Shown here: positions 1 to 10,302 of the stretch, piece after piece
Layout of the letters: each line of letters starts with the position of its first letter
Position numbering within the stretch: the first letter of the stretch is position 1
Origin: RAM1 sp041905405
GTDB taxonomy: Bacteria > Pseudomonadota > Gammaproteobacteria > Burkholderiales > Burkholderiaceae_C
Length of the DNA: 64,000 bases
Direction of reading: 5' to 3'
NCBI GenBank assembly: GCA_041905405.1
Contig: JAYRLC010000016.1
Location: 15,562-79,561 of the forward strand
Made by a program: the position numbers and the translations under genes
Notes under the pieces: model-generated
What the model saw: the letters and a program-made list of their open reading frames with translations, nothing else
The model's database searches: none
What the model was told of the DNA's origin: nothing

Positions 1-898
1 ACAGCAGCCAGGCCGAGGTGAACTCGCTGAACAGGATGAAGGCCAGCACCATCAGCACGGCGCCGATGATGGGCCCGAAGAAGAACGTCGCCCCGCCCAG
101 GAAGGTGAACAGCAGGTAGCCGCCCGAACGGGCCGCGCCCACGACCTCGGCCGTGACGATTTCAAAGTTAAGCGCGCCCAGGCCGCCCGAGATGCCGGCG
201 AAGAAGCCCGCAATGATGAACGCCAGGTAGCGCACCTTCTGCGTGTTGTAGCCCACGAACTCCACGCGCTCGGGGTTGTCGCGCACGGCGTTCAGGATGC
301 GGCCCAGCGGCGTGCGCGTGAACGCGTACATGAGCGCCACCGCGACGAAGGTGTACACCGCGATCAGGTAGTACACCTGGATCGGCGGGCCGAAACTGAT
401 GCCCATGAACGGCTTGCCGATGACGCGGTTGGCGTTGATGCCGCCTTCACCGCCGAAGAACTCGGGGATCATGAGCGACATGGCGAACACCAGCTCACCA
501 ATGCCCAACGTGATCATGGCAAAGGTGGTGCCCGACTTGCGGGTCGTGACCCAGCCCAACAGCGCGGCAAAGAACATGCCCGCTACACCGCCCACCACCG
601 GAACCAGCGACACCGGCAGGGGCAGCGATCCCTTGCTGGCCATGTTCAGCGCGTGGATCGCCAGGAACGAGCCCAGGCCCGTGTACACCGCATGGCCGAA
701 GCTGAGCATGCCGCCCTGCCCCAGCAGGATGTTGTAGGACAGGCAGGCAATGATCGCAATGCCCATCTGCGACAGCATGGTGATGGACAGGCCGCTGTTG
801 AACACCAGGGGCGCCACCGCGAGCAGCAGCGCGAACAGGCTCCAGATCAGCCAGCGGCCGATGTTCAGGGGCTTGAATTCGTAGTATTTGTTGGACAT
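1..898 (-). CDS. livM: Branched-chain amino acid ABC transporter permease LivM (partial)
   Basis: Inner-membrane permease subunit of a branched-chain amino acid (HAAT-family) ABC importer. It reads from an ATG at 898 and runs off the left edge, so about 299 N-terminal residues are visible. Successive hydrophobic helices and the LivM-type segments GQGGMLSFGHAVYTGLG and NPERVEFVGYNTQKVRY support the family. The start lies 4 bp beyond the livH stop and has a GAGGG Shine-Dalgarno, so it is co-transcribed with livH. The ATP-binding subunits livG and livF are not visible and probably follow beyond the edge. Substrate specificity cannot be read from the permease; amides or urea are alternatives for this superfamily. 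Confidence 0.9.
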   Translation of the reverse strand, partial: MSNKYYEFKPLNIGRWLIWSLFALLLAVAPLVFNSGLSITMLSQMGIAIIACLSYNILLGQGGMLSFGHAVYTGLGSFLAIHALNMASKGSLPLPVSLVPVVGGVAGMFFAALLGWVTTRKSGTTFAMITLGIGELVFAMSLMIPEFFGGEGGINANRVIGKPFMGISFGPPIQVYYLIAVYTFVAVALMYAFTRTPLGRILNAVRDNPERVEFVGYNTQKVRYLAFIIAGFFAGISGGLGALNFEIVTAEVVGAARSGGYLLFTFLGGATFFFGPIIGAVLMVLAFILFSEFTSAWLL

Positions 899-902
899 GG
901 CA

Positions 903-1937
903 TCAACCCTCGCGCGTGCCCAGCAGGCCACGGGGGCGGAAGATCAGGATCAGCACCAGGAACAGGTACGGCAGGATGGGCGCCACCTGCGACAGCGTGA
1001 GTTTGGTGAGCGTGTTGGCCTGCGCCGCCGCGCTGAGCTGGATGCCCAGTTGCGCCGCCACCGAGCCGACCGAGTAGTCAAACGCGACGGCAAAGGTCTG
1101 GATCGTGCCGATCAGCAGCGACGCGATGAACGCGCCCGACAGCGACCCCATGCCGCCCACCACCACCACCACGAAGATCACCGAGCCCACGGTCGCCGCC
1201 ATGGACGGCTCCGTCAGGAAGGTGCTGCCGCCGATCACGCCGGCCAGGCCTGCCAGCGCCGTGCCCGCGCCGAACACCAGCATGAACACGCGCGGCACGT
1301 TGTGGCCCAGCGCCTCGACCGCATCGGGGTGGGTCAGCGCGGCCTGGATCACCAGGCCGATGCGTGTACGCGTCAGCAGCAGCCACACCGACACCAGCAT
1401 GATGACGGCCACCAGCATCATGAAGCCGCGCGTGGCCGGGAACGGCGAACACACCACGCGCGTCGCCACGTCAGCCGCTTGACACGCACCAGCGGGCGCC
1501 GCGCCCCAGACCAGGCGCAGCCCTTCAGCCGAATGGTTGATCAGGGTGAACACAGGTCCCTGCAGCACCTCGGGCGGACGGAACTCCACCGCGATGCGGC
1601 CCCAGATGAGCTGCACCAGCTCCACGATCACGTAGGACAGGCCAAAGGTCACGAGCAGTTCGGGTACGTGACCATATTTGTGCACCTTGCGCAGCGACCA
1701 GCGTTCGAACAGCGCACCCATCAGGCCGACCACCAGCGGCGCCAGCACCAGCGCCGGCCAGAAACCGAGCACTTTGGAGATGCTGTAGCCCACGTAGGCG
1801 CCGACCATGTAAAAGCTGGCATGCGCGAAGTTCAGCACGCCCATCATGCTGAAGATCAGCGTCAGCCCCGAGCTGAGCATGAACAGCAGCAGCCCGTAGC
1901 TCAACCCGTTGAGCATCGAGATGATGAAAAACTCCAT
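903..1937 (-). CDS. livH: Branched-chain amino acid ABC transporter permease LivH
   Basis: 344-aa inner-membrane permease that pairs with LivM in a HAAT-family importer. The N-terminus (MEFFIISMLNGLSYGLLLFM) and the segment GVLNFAHASFYMVGAYVGY are typical of LivH. About eight to nine hydrophobic helices are visible. A longer loop around residues 125-165 contains two cysteines and probably faces the periplasm. It lies between the binding-protein gene upstream, with a hairpin in the 98-bp gap, and livM four bases downstream. Family assignment is firm; the substrate is inferred. Confidence 0.9.
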   Translation of the reverse strand: MEFFIISMLNGLSYGLLLFMLSSGLTLIFSMMGVLNFAHASFYMVGAYVGYSISKVLGFWPALVLAPLVVGLMGALFERWSLRKVHKYGHVPELLVTFGLSYVIVELVQLIWGRIAVEFRPPEVLQGPVFTLINHSAEGLRLVWGAAPAGACQAADVATRVVCSPFPATRGFMMLVAVIMLVSVWLLLTRTRIGLVIQAALTHPDAVEALGHNVPRVFMLVFGAGTALAGLAGVIGGSTFLTEPSMAATVGSVIFVVVVVGGMGSLSGAFIASLLIGTIQTFAVAFDYSVGSVAAQLGIQLSAAAQANTLTKLTLSQVAPILPYLFLVLILIFRPRGLLGTREG

Positions 1938-1962
1938 GTCTTCCGACCTTCCTCACCCGTCA

Positions 1963-1998
1963 AGAAAAGAGCCCGCTACGGTGCACCCGCACGGGCTC
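1963..1998 (-). terminator. Intrinsic terminator/attenuator between livK and livH
   Basis: On the minus strand a hairpin with perfect 7-bp outer arms (GAGCCCG at 1969-1975 on the plus strand, CGGGCTC at 1992-1998) is followed by TTTTCTT. It sits between the binding-protein stop and the livH start. This is a usual place for partial termination, giving more binding protein than permease. Confidence 0.6.
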
Positions 1999-2035
1999 CT
2001 GTGTCAGCCTGCCTGAACGGCGTTCAACGTGTCGT

Positions 2036-3268
2036 TCAGGGGCGCTTCATCTGGCAGCTGGTGGGCGTGCTGGAGACGTAGTTGGGGTACTCCTTGACCG
2101 GTGCCAGCGTCATGCCGGTGTTCTCGGGGCTGTAGGGGTACTTCTTGTCGGCCTTCTGCCAGACCGACACGTACAGCGGCTGCTGCAGCTGATGGTCGGC
2201 CTTGCGGATTTCCACTTCGCCGTTGAAGCTCTTGACCGAGAGGCCTTCCAGCGCGGCGGCGACCTTGACCGGGTCGGTCGACTTGGCTTTGGCCATGGCA
2301 GCGCCCAGCGTTTCGAAGATGCGGATGGTGGAGCCCGTGTAGAAGTCGTCGTTGTACTTGGCCTTGAACTCGGTCATCCACTTGTCCATCTGGCCACCCA
2401 TGTTGTAGTGGTTGTAGGCCACCTGGTACACGCGGCCGGCGGCGCCGGTGCCCAGCGCCGTGGGCGTGCCGGTCACGCCGGCGTAGTAGGTGAAGAACTT
2501 GCCGTTGTAGCCGCCTTCCTGCGCGGCCTTGACCAGCAGCGACAGGTCCGAGCCCCAGTTGCCCGTCACCACGGTGTCGGCGCCCGACGCCTTGATCTTG
2601 GCGATGTAGGGCGCGAAGTCGCGCACCTGGGCCAGCGGGTGCAGGTCCTCGCCCACGACCTTGATGTCGGGGCGCTTGCGGGCCAGCGTTTCCTTGGTGT
2701 ACTTGGCGACCTGGACGCCGTGCGAGTAGTTCTGGCCCAGGATGTAGACGTTCTTGATGTCCTTCTGCTCGGCCATGAAGCTGGACATGGCTTCCATCTT
2801 CATGGAGGTGTCGGCGTCAAAGCGGAAATGCCAGTAGCTGCACTTGCTGTTGGTCAGGTCCGGGTCAACGGCGGAGTCGTTCAGGTACAGCACTTCCTTG
2901 CCGGGGTTGCGCTCGTTGTGCTTGTTGATTGCGTCCACCAGGGCCAGCGCCACCGACGAGCCGTTGCCCTGCACGATGTAGCGCGCGCCCTGGTCGATGG
3001 CGGCCTTCAGCGCGTTCAGGCTTTCGGCGGGGCTCAACTTGTTGTCGATGAAGGTGATGTCGAACTTGACGCCGGCCGGGTTGCCCGCGCCGCTGAACTT
3101 TTCGGCGAAGAACTGGTAGCCCTTCATCTGGCTCACGCCCACGGGGCCCAGCAGGCCGGTCAGCGGGTCGATGCGGACCATCTTGACGGTCTCGCCTTTC
3201 TGGGCGAAGGCGGTACCCGCAAGCAGCACGATGGCGGATGCGGCAACGGCTTTGACGGCAAATTTCAT
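2036..3268 (-). CDS. livK: Branched-chain amino acid ABC transporter substrate-binding protein
   Basis: 410-aa periplasmic binding protein of the LivK/type I periplasmic-binding fold. The start at 3268 (MKFAVKAVAASAIVLLAG) is chosen because GGAG lies just upstream and because it gives a standard Sec signal peptide cleaved after AFA-Q. A start 12 bases upstream would only add METP. The body (RIDPLTGLLGPVGVSQMKG, then a long domain with GNWGSDLSLLVKAA) fits the family. It is the first gene of the livK-livH-livM set. The ligand is not determinable from sequence; a general branched-chain amino acid ligand is inferred from the neighbours. Confidence 0.88.
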   Translation of the reverse strand: MKFAVKAVAASAIVLLAGTAFAQKGETVKMVRIDPLTGLLGPVGVSQMKGYQFFAEKFSGAGNPAGVKFDITFIDNKLSPAESLNALKAAIDQGARYIVQGNGSSVALALVDAINKHNERNPGKEVLYLNDSAVDPDLTNSKCSYWHFRFDADTSMKMEAMSSFMAEQKDIKNVYILGQNYSHGVQVAKYTKETLARKRPDIKVVGEDLHPLAQVRDFAPYIAKIKASGADTVVTGNWGSDLSLLVKAAQEGGYNGKFFTYYAGVTGTPTALGTGAAGRVYQVAYNHYNMGGQMDKWMTEFKAKYNDDFYTGSTIRIFETLGAAMAKAKSTDPVKVAAALEGLSVKSFNGEVEIRKADHQLQQPLYVSVWQKADKKYPYSPENTGMTLAPVKEYPNYVSSTPTSCQMKRP

Positions 3269-3442
3269 TGGTGTCTCCATGGTTGACTGATAACGTGCAG
3301 CGTAATGTTTTTGTGCGGTGCAACGCTCAGGGATTGCCCCTAAAGGGCGTCGTTTCTATCGCCTGAGTGACACACGCCGGCGGCGTATCCGCCGTGTGTT
3401 CTGCAATGCAGGCGAACGGCGCGCATGCACCCCTTTCGTGAA

Positions 3443-5074
<1,632 letters not shown>

Positions 5075-5215
5075 CGGTACGGCTCCTTGGGTTGTTCAGG
5101 TCATGAAACGTGTGATTGTTCATTCTGCGCCGGCGCTTGTGCAAGAGATGTCGTGCGGCGGACAGGTCCTTCGCGTTTACCCGTAGGCCTGAAGTAGCAG
5201 CGCCCCACCGTGCGG

Positions 5216-5227
5216 GACAATGCGGCC
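5216..5227 (+). promoter_or_regulatory. -10-like box abutting the crp/fnr start (possible leaderless start)
   Basis: GACAAT at 5216-5221 ends six bases before the ATG at 5228 and there is no Shine-Dalgarno. If it is a -10 element, transcription would begin at or next to the start codon. One of about eleven such starts in this window. Not demonstrated. Confidence 0.4.
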
Positions 5228-5914
5228 ATGCTCGCCCCAAGTCCCCTGTCCTGCAGCAACCAGTTCCTGGCGGCGCAGCCGTGGTTCGCGCAGCTGGATG
5301 CCCGCCTGCAGGCGCAGGTGGCCGACGGCGTGCTGGTGAGCTCGGGCCGCAAGGGCGATACGCTGCTGCGCGCGGGCGAGCCGGTGGCCGGCTGGTACGC
5401 CGTGCTGAGCGGTCTGGCCAAGCTGCAAAGCGAATCGGCCCAGGGTCGCCTGTCGGTGTTTCTCGGTGCGCGCGCCGGCGACTGGTTTGGCGAAGGCTCG
5501 GCCCTGAAGACCGAACCGCGCCGCTATGACGTGGTGGCGTTGCGCGACACGCAGCTGCTGTGCCTGCCGCGGGCGATGTTCGACGAACTGCGCCATGCCA
5601 GCCTGCCCTTCAGCCAGTTCCTGGTGGAACGGCTGAACCTGCGGCTGGGCCAGGCCATGGCCATGATCGAGGCCGAGCGCATCCGCTCCCCCGAACAGCG
5701 GGTGGCCCTGTACCTGGGCCCGCTGTTCTGGCCAGGCCAGCGCCGGCTGAGCTTTTCGCAGGAAGAGCTGGCCCAGCTCGTGGGCCTGTCCCGCCAGACC
5801 GTCAACGGTGTTCTGAAGTCGCTGGAGCGCCGGGGCCTTGTGTCGCTGGAATTCGGCCGCATCGGCATCCGCCACGAGGCGGACCTGGCCGCCCTGGCCG
5901 CTCAGGACGCCTGA
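5228..5914 (+). CDS. Crp/Fnr family transcriptional regulator
   Basis: 228-aa cytoplasmic DNA-binding regulator. The N-terminal half is a cyclic-nucleotide-binding-like beta-roll (VSSGRKGDTLLRAGEPVAGW, then LSVFLGARAGDWFGEGSAL). The C-terminal half is a Crp-type winged helix with EELAQLVGLSRQTVNGVLKS as the recognition region. No cysteine cluster of the Fnr type is visible, and the ligand is unknown. The ATG at 5228 is preferred; an in-frame GTG at 5210 would add six residues. It is divergent from the acyl-CoA ligase and its 3' end overlaps the convergent receiver-kinase gene by 13 bp. Confidence 0.88.
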   Translation: MLAPSPLSCSNQFLAAQPWFAQLDARLQAQVADGVLVSSGRKGDTLLRAGEPVAGWYAVLSGLAKLQSESAQGRLSVFLGARAGDWFGEGSALKTEPRRYDVVALRDTQLLCLPRAMFDELRHASLPFSQFLVERLNLRLGQAMAMIEAERIRSPEQRVALYLGPLFWPGQRRLSFSQEELAQLVGLSRQTVNGVLKSLERRGLVSLEFGRIGIRHEADLAALAAQDA

Positions 5915-7065
5915 CTCTTGAAGAAAAGCGTCACCGTCGTCCCCTGCCCCACCTGGGACTGGATCTCGATGGCGCCGCCCGCGGACTGCATCACCCGCTG
6001 ACAGAACATCAACCCCATGCCGTTGCCGCCACTGGCCGCGCGCGTGGTCACCGGCTCGCGCGTCAGGCGCGACAGCACGTCCGGTTCAATGCCCGGCCCG
6101 TTGTCGACGAAGCGTATCCAGGGCCGCCGCTCGCCCTGCGCCGCCGCATCGCTGCCCACCACGATGCGCAGCGCCGCGCCGGCCTGGCCGCGCATTGCCA
6201 GCAGCGCGTTCTTGGTCACCGTGCACAGCACCAGGTACAACAGGTCACGCCGTCCGGGCAGGTGGAAATCGGCCTGAACCTGGCTGGTGACGCAGGCGCG
6301 TTCGTTGTCCTCGAAGGGGAATTCGTCCAGCAGCGCGGCCACCAGCCCGCCGGCGCTCACGGTTTGCGGAGCGGCCCCCGGGTACGCGTCGCGCGCGGAC
6401 TGCACGAACGTAGACACCAGCGACTGGCAGTACAGCGCACTGCGCGCCGCGCGCTGCAAGGCGCCCACCAATTGGCCCGGCCGGTCTTCCGAGAACTGCG
6501 CCACCCCTGCCGGCGCGTCAGGCCCCGGCGGCAGGTAGCGGTCGGCCACCGAGCCGACGAACCCGCGCACCGTGCCCAGCGGCGTGTTCAGTTCATGGGC
6601 CAGAAAGCCCAGCGTTTCGCGCAGCGCGGACACTCGTCCTTCGTTCAATGCCCGTTCGAATGCCTGGGTGCGGTGCATTGCAAGCGCCTCGCGCAGTGCC
6701 TCGCGCGTGATGGCGTCGTCCAGCGGCTTTTCCAGGATGCGCAGCACCCTGCCCTGATTGACGGCGGCAATCGCCACGTCTTTCTCGGCATAGGCGGTGG
6801 CCAGCAGGCGGATCAGGTGCCGGTGGTCGCGCTGCACGGTTCGCAGCAGCTTCATGCCGTCGCGCTCGGGCATGCGGTAGTCGGTGACCAGCACGGCGAA
6901 CTCGTGCTCGCGCTGGCTCAGCACGTCCAGGGCCTGGCTGGCCCCGTCGGCGGTCACGATGGTGAACTCGTCGCCGAAGGCGCGCGCAAACCATTTGCGC
7001 GATGTGGCTTCGTCGTCCACGAACAGGATGGCGCGCGGCTCCTGCAGTGCATCCGGTGTCAGCAT
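5902..7065 (-). CDS. Response regulator receiver-histidine kinase (REC-HisKA-HATPase)
   Basis: 387-aa cytoplasmic signalling protein. It has an N-terminal receiver domain (ILFVDDEATSRKW acidic pocket, phospho-acceptor in VTDYRMPERDG). A histidine kinase core follows: H-box FLAHELNTPLGTVRGF, N-box TVTKNALLAM, G-boxes VDNGPGIEPD and GGNGMGLMFCQRVM. There are no membrane segments. The start at 7065 is the ATG at which the receiver domain begins; longer in-frame upstream sequence is a shadow of the next gene. It lies 32 bp downstream of the hybrid kinase and is probably co-transcribed, so it may receive phosphate from it. No DNA-binding output domain is present. Confidence 0.85.
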   Translation of the reverse strand: MLTPDALQEPRAILFVDDEATSRKWFARAFGDEFTIVTADGASQALDVLSQREHEFAVLVTDYRMPERDGMKLLRTVQRDHRHLIRLLATAYAEKDVAIAAVNQGRVLRILEKPLDDAITREALREALAMHRTQAFERALNEGRVSALRETLGFLAHELNTPLGTVRGFVGSVADRYLPPGPDAPAGVAQFSEDRPGQLVGALQRAARSALYCQSLVSTFVQSARDAYPGAAPQTVSAGGLVAALLDEFPFEDNERACVTSQVQADFHLPGRRDLLYLVLCTVTKNALLAMRGQAGAALRIVVGSDAAAQGERRPWIRFVDNGPGIEPDVLSRLTREPVTTRAASGGNGMGLMFCQRVMQSAGGAIEIQSQVGQGTTVTLFFKSQAS

Positions 7066-7097
7066 GATGGTCTGGGCTGTCGTCGGGGTGAAAAAGG

Positions 7098-9584
7098 TCA
7101 GGCCGCGCCCAGGCGCGAGGCGCCCTGGGCAAACTGGCGCAGCGCGTCCTCGGTCCGCACGGCCAGCGCACGGATTTCGACGGGCCAGTCGGCGCCGTCG
7201 GGCCAGCGGCAACCCTCCACCATGGGCACATAGTAGCTGCGCACACGCTGGTGCAGTGCCGCGGCGCCGGCCTCGCCGCTCATGCCCAGCAGTGAATGCA
7301 GGGCGTCCAGCCCGGCCGGCAGGTCGTCCTGCGCCACGGCCTCGTCCAGCCGGTCCACCAGGCGGGCCATCTCGGGCAGGTAGTCGCCCAGCAGCTCGTC
7401 GATCATGCCCAGGCGCTGGTAGTTGTCCAGCCGGCGCGAGTCCAGCAGGTTGTCGATCGTGCCTTCGGGCGCGGCGTCGGGCGGCGCCACCGGTCGCACC
7501 GGGCGGCCGGTCAGGCGGCACAACAGCGCGTAGAGCATGGCCACGTCCACCGGCTTGGTGATGAAGTCGTCCATGCCGGCTTCGCGCGCGGCCTGCACCG
7601 TGGCCGCATCGGAATGGGCGGTGAGCGCAATGATGGGCACGTGCGCGCATGCCCAGCCGCCGTTGCGGATGGCCCGCGCCGTGACCAGGCCGTCCATGCC
7701 CGGCATGTTGATGTCCATGATCACGGCATCCCAGTGCTCGCGCATGCCCAGGCAGTCCAGAACCTCATGGCCATGGGCGGCCTCGACCACATGCGCGCCG
7801 GCGTGGCGCAGGTGGGCGGCCACGGCCTTGCGGTTCCACGCGCTGTCCTCGGCCAGCAGGATGGCGCAGCCCTGCAGCAACTGCGTGCCGGTCCCAGCAG
7901 CAGGCCGCTGCAGCGTCTCGCACAGCGTGCGGATCAGCGCCAACTGATCACAAGGCTTGCTGATGAAGCCGTCCATGCCGGCCTTGCGCACCTTCACCGC
8001 CGCCACGTGCGACGGCTCACTGGTGTGTGCGACCAGAGCGACTTCACGGTTTAGCGGCACCGCCCCTTGGCGAACGCGCGTGGCCACCGTGTAGCCGTCC
8101 AGCACGGGCATGTTCAGGTCCAGCAGAACCAGGTCATAGCGTTCGCGCGCCAGCATCTGCAACGCCCGGTGCCCGTCGGCGGCCTCCTCCAGTGTGGCGC
8201 CCAGTGGCAGCAGCTTGTGGCGGGTGGTCAGGCGAACGGCTGCGTCGTCGTCCACCAGCAGGATGCGCCGGCCCTGGAACTGGGCGCGGGCCTGGGCCAG
8301 CAAGGCAGCGCGGCTGGCTTCGGATTCGGCCTGCGCCACGACGGGAAAATTGAGCGTGAATTCGGTGAACTCGCCCTGGACCGATTCGCAGGCAATGCTG
8401 CCGCCGAACGCGCGCATCACCCGCTGGCAATAGGACAGCCCCAGGCCGGTGCCGCCGGTCTTGCCCACCGAGCGGAATGGCTCGAAGAGTCCTTTCAGCG
8501 CCTCGGGCGCGATACCGGGGCCAGTGTCGCGGACTTTGACCTGATGTCGCTGCACCGTGATGGCAACGGTTGCCTGCGGATGGCGCGCGCGGTAGTACAG
8601 GGCGTTTTTGATGAGGTTGAACAGCACGAACAGGTAGGCCGTCTCGTCCACACGGAAGTTGAAGTCCTCCAGCACATGCACGCTGACGGCGCGGCGCGCG
8701 CCCTCGTCTTCGTAGCTGTACTCCTGTACGGCCTTGCGGGTGGCGTCGGCGGCTGACAGATGGGCAAAACCGGCCGTGTCCAGCGGCTTGGCGTTCACCT
8801 CGTCCAGCGTCATGGCAATGACCTGCAAACCCCGGCTGACGGCGATCTCGCTTTCGGCCAGGTGGCGGTACAGCGCTTCGATCTCGGGTCCGCCGAGCGT
8901 CTGCGGCCGCACTGCGGCGCCCGGCGCCGGCAGCGCCTGCTGGATGTTGTCCAGGCTGTGCTTGAGCTGCGACAGCGGGTGGCGCATTTCGTGGGCGATG
9001 GAGCCGGCCAGGGCCTGGGTGGCGCGCAGCTTGCGCTCGGTGTCGATCTGCTCGGTGGAGAACTTGAACAGGTTGCCGCCGATCACGATGAGCGCGAACG
9101 CCGGCAGTTGGGCCACCAGGTCCATCGGAATGCGCGGGTCCGGCGTGGTCGCGACATAGATGCCCGTCGCCATGGCGATGCCGGCGGCCAGCATGACCAG
9201 GGTGTTGCGCCAGTCGGTCAGCAGCACCAGAAAGCACAGCGTGATGAACGTGTTGGAGATGGCCGGCACACCACCGCCGCGCTGCAACGCGCCCAGCACC
9301 GTGAAGCACGGCAGGCAGTACAGCACCGCCACGTAGGAATAGCCCAGGTAGTAGCGCCGCCACTTGACGGGCCAGCGGTCTTTCAGCGCCAGAAGCGCCA
9401 GCAGCAGGACCGCGCTGCCGCGCAGCACGATGTCGTCGAACAGTTGCGGATTGGGCCGGGAGAACCGGACGAAATAAAAGGCAACCAGGGACAGCATGCC
9501 CAGATAGCCCATGTACTTCAGTCGGGGCGGTCCATAGGCGTGATAGTCGCGGTAGTGCGCGTACAGCCTGGACCAGAACTGCAT
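7098..9584 (-). CDS. CqsS-like membrane hybrid histidine kinase (6TM-HK-REC-REC-Hpt)
   Basis: 828-aa sensor kinase. Residues 1-175 are a hydrophobic bundle of about six helices (including GMLSLVAFYFVRFSR, KWRRYYLGYSYVAVLYCLP). Then come the H-box AGSIAHEMRHPLSQLKH (about H198), a HATPase (NLIKNALYY, VRDTGPGIAP, GTGLGLSYCQRVM), receiver 1 (LLVDDDAAVR, LLDLNMPVLDG), receiver 2 (LLAEDSAWNRK, IMDINMPGMDG) and a C-terminal histidine phosphotransfer helix (DALHSLLGMSGEAG). From memory, the membrane domain and H-box region resemble Vibrio CqsS, the CAI-1 quorum-sensing receptor; this needs an alignment. The ATG at 9584 overlaps the acyltransferase stop as TGATG; a GTG one codon upstream is an alternative. 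The coupling suggests the kinase senses the product of that enzyme. Confidence 0.85.
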   Translation of the reverse strand: MQFWSRLYAHYRDYHAYGPPRLKYMGYLGMLSLVAFYFVRFSRPNPQLFDDIVLRGSAVLLLALLALKDRWPVKWRRYYLGYSYVAVLYCLPCFTVLGALQRGGGVPAISNTFITLCFLVLLTDWRNTLVMLAAGIAMATGIYVATTPDPRIPMDLVAQLPAFALIVIGGNLFKFSTEQIDTERKLRATQALAGSIAHEMRHPLSQLKHSLDNIQQALPAPGAAVRPQTLGGPEIEALYRHLAESEIAVSRGLQVIAMTLDEVNAKPLDTAGFAHLSAADATRKAVQEYSYEDEGARRAVSVHVLEDFNFRVDETAYLFVLFNLIKNALYYRARHPQATVAITVQRHQVKVRDTGPGIAPEALKGLFEPFRSVGKTGGTGLGLSYCQRVMRAFGGSIACESVQGEFTEFTLNFPVVAQAESEASRAALLAQARAQFQGRRILLVDDDAAVRLTTRHKLLPLGATLEEAADGHRALQMLARERYDLVLLDLNMPVLDGYTVATRVRQGAVPLNREVALVAHTSEPSHVAAVKVRKAGMDGFISKPCDQLALIRTLCETLQRPAAGTGTQLLQGCAILLAEDSAWNRKAVAAHLRHAGAHVVEAAHGHEVLDCLGMREHWDAVIMDINMPGMDGLVTARAIRNGGWACAHVPIIALTAHSDAATVQAAREAGMDDFITKPVDVAMLYALLCRLTGRPVRPVAPPDAAPEGTIDNLLDSRRLDNYQRLGMIDELLGDYLPEMARLVDRLDEAVAQDDLPAGLDALHSLLGMSGEAGAAALHQRVRSYYVPMVEGCRWPDGADWPVEIRALAVRTEDALRQFAQGASRLGAA

Positions 9585-10242
9585 CACTGCGTCACCCTAT
9601 GGCCCGCGCCCGCCGCCACGGCCAGGCGGACCGTGCCCACGTTGCCGTGAATCAGGGAATAGGACTCCCCGTCGTGCTGGCAGGCGTCCTTGACCAGCAC
9701 GGAGAACCCGAATCGCCGGTACAGCCGGCTCAGGATCGGGGTGCATGTGGCCAGAAAGTTGGCTGACGGCGCGATCTCGATGAAATTCATCAGGATCAGC
9801 GAGAAACAGGTTTTGAGCATGTCGGGCCGGCTGCGGTGGCTGGGCGCAAGCACAAGCCGGCCTACTTCCCAGCCATCCGCGTAGACGTCCGGGGCCAGGT
9901 GCGGCAGTTTCTGCAGGACGGCTTCGCAGGGCGCGAGACCCAGGCCGATCGGAACCAGCCGCATGGTGCCGACAATCTCGCCGTCACACTCGAAGGCGCC
10001 CACAAAACCGACCTCGTCTCTTTTTTTTCGCGGGCAATGAATTCCGGCGACAGCCGGACGGCATCAGGCAGGCTGAGCTCCTCGCGCAGGTGCTGGATGG
10101 CGGCGATTTCGTGCGGTGTGCTCAGGACGTGAAAACGGACGTCCGCAGACTGAAGGTCCGCGACGGACTGTGTGTTCCCGGGAACGGGCCCGGCATGTTC
10201 CCAAACCGGCGGGTGACCCGCCGATGTGCTGATCAATTCCAT
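9584..10242 (-). CDS. FeeM/LuxI-like acyltransferase (putative signal synthase), apparent frameshift at A8
   Basis: GNAT-fold acyltransferase resembling N-acyl amino acid synthase FeeM and acyl-homoserine lactone synthases. It would transfer an acyl chain to an amino-acid-like acceptor. Cues are VGAFECDGEIVGTMRLVPIG, WEVGRLVLAP and LSRLYRRFGFSVLVKD. The reading frame starts at the ATG at 10242 (GGGAGAGG upstream) and runs to the A8 run at 10021-10028. After that it continues only in the -1 frame to the TGA at 9584-9586. Adding one A gives a smooth 219-aa protein (EFIAREKK then RDEVGFVG). This is either a sequencing error, a real frameshift, transcriptional slippage or programmed -1 frameshifting on A-AAA-AAA-G. 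The stop overlaps the kinase start. Confidence 0.7.
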
Positions 10243-10280
10243 GTTGTACCTCTCCCTGGACTTCTGTCCGGGTCATCGCG

Positions 10281-10302
10281 GGTACTGGATGCTTTCAGTA
10301 CC
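10281..10302. promoter_or_regulatory. 22-bp dyad (GGTACTG-N8-CAGTACC) upstream of the signal-synthase operon
   Basis: A perfect 7-bp inverted repeat separated by 8 bases lies 39 bp before the acyltransferase start. Further GTACC copies occur at 10246-10250 (next to the start codon) and 10314-10318. Size and symmetry are like lux-box or other dimeric-regulator operators. No regulator is identified. Confidence 0.5.

Noticed and set aside
3369..3410. Hairpin-like ACACACG...CGTGTGT after the acyl-CoA ligase as a terminator
   Set aside because: Arms are imperfect with a bulge and there is no T run on the minus strand.
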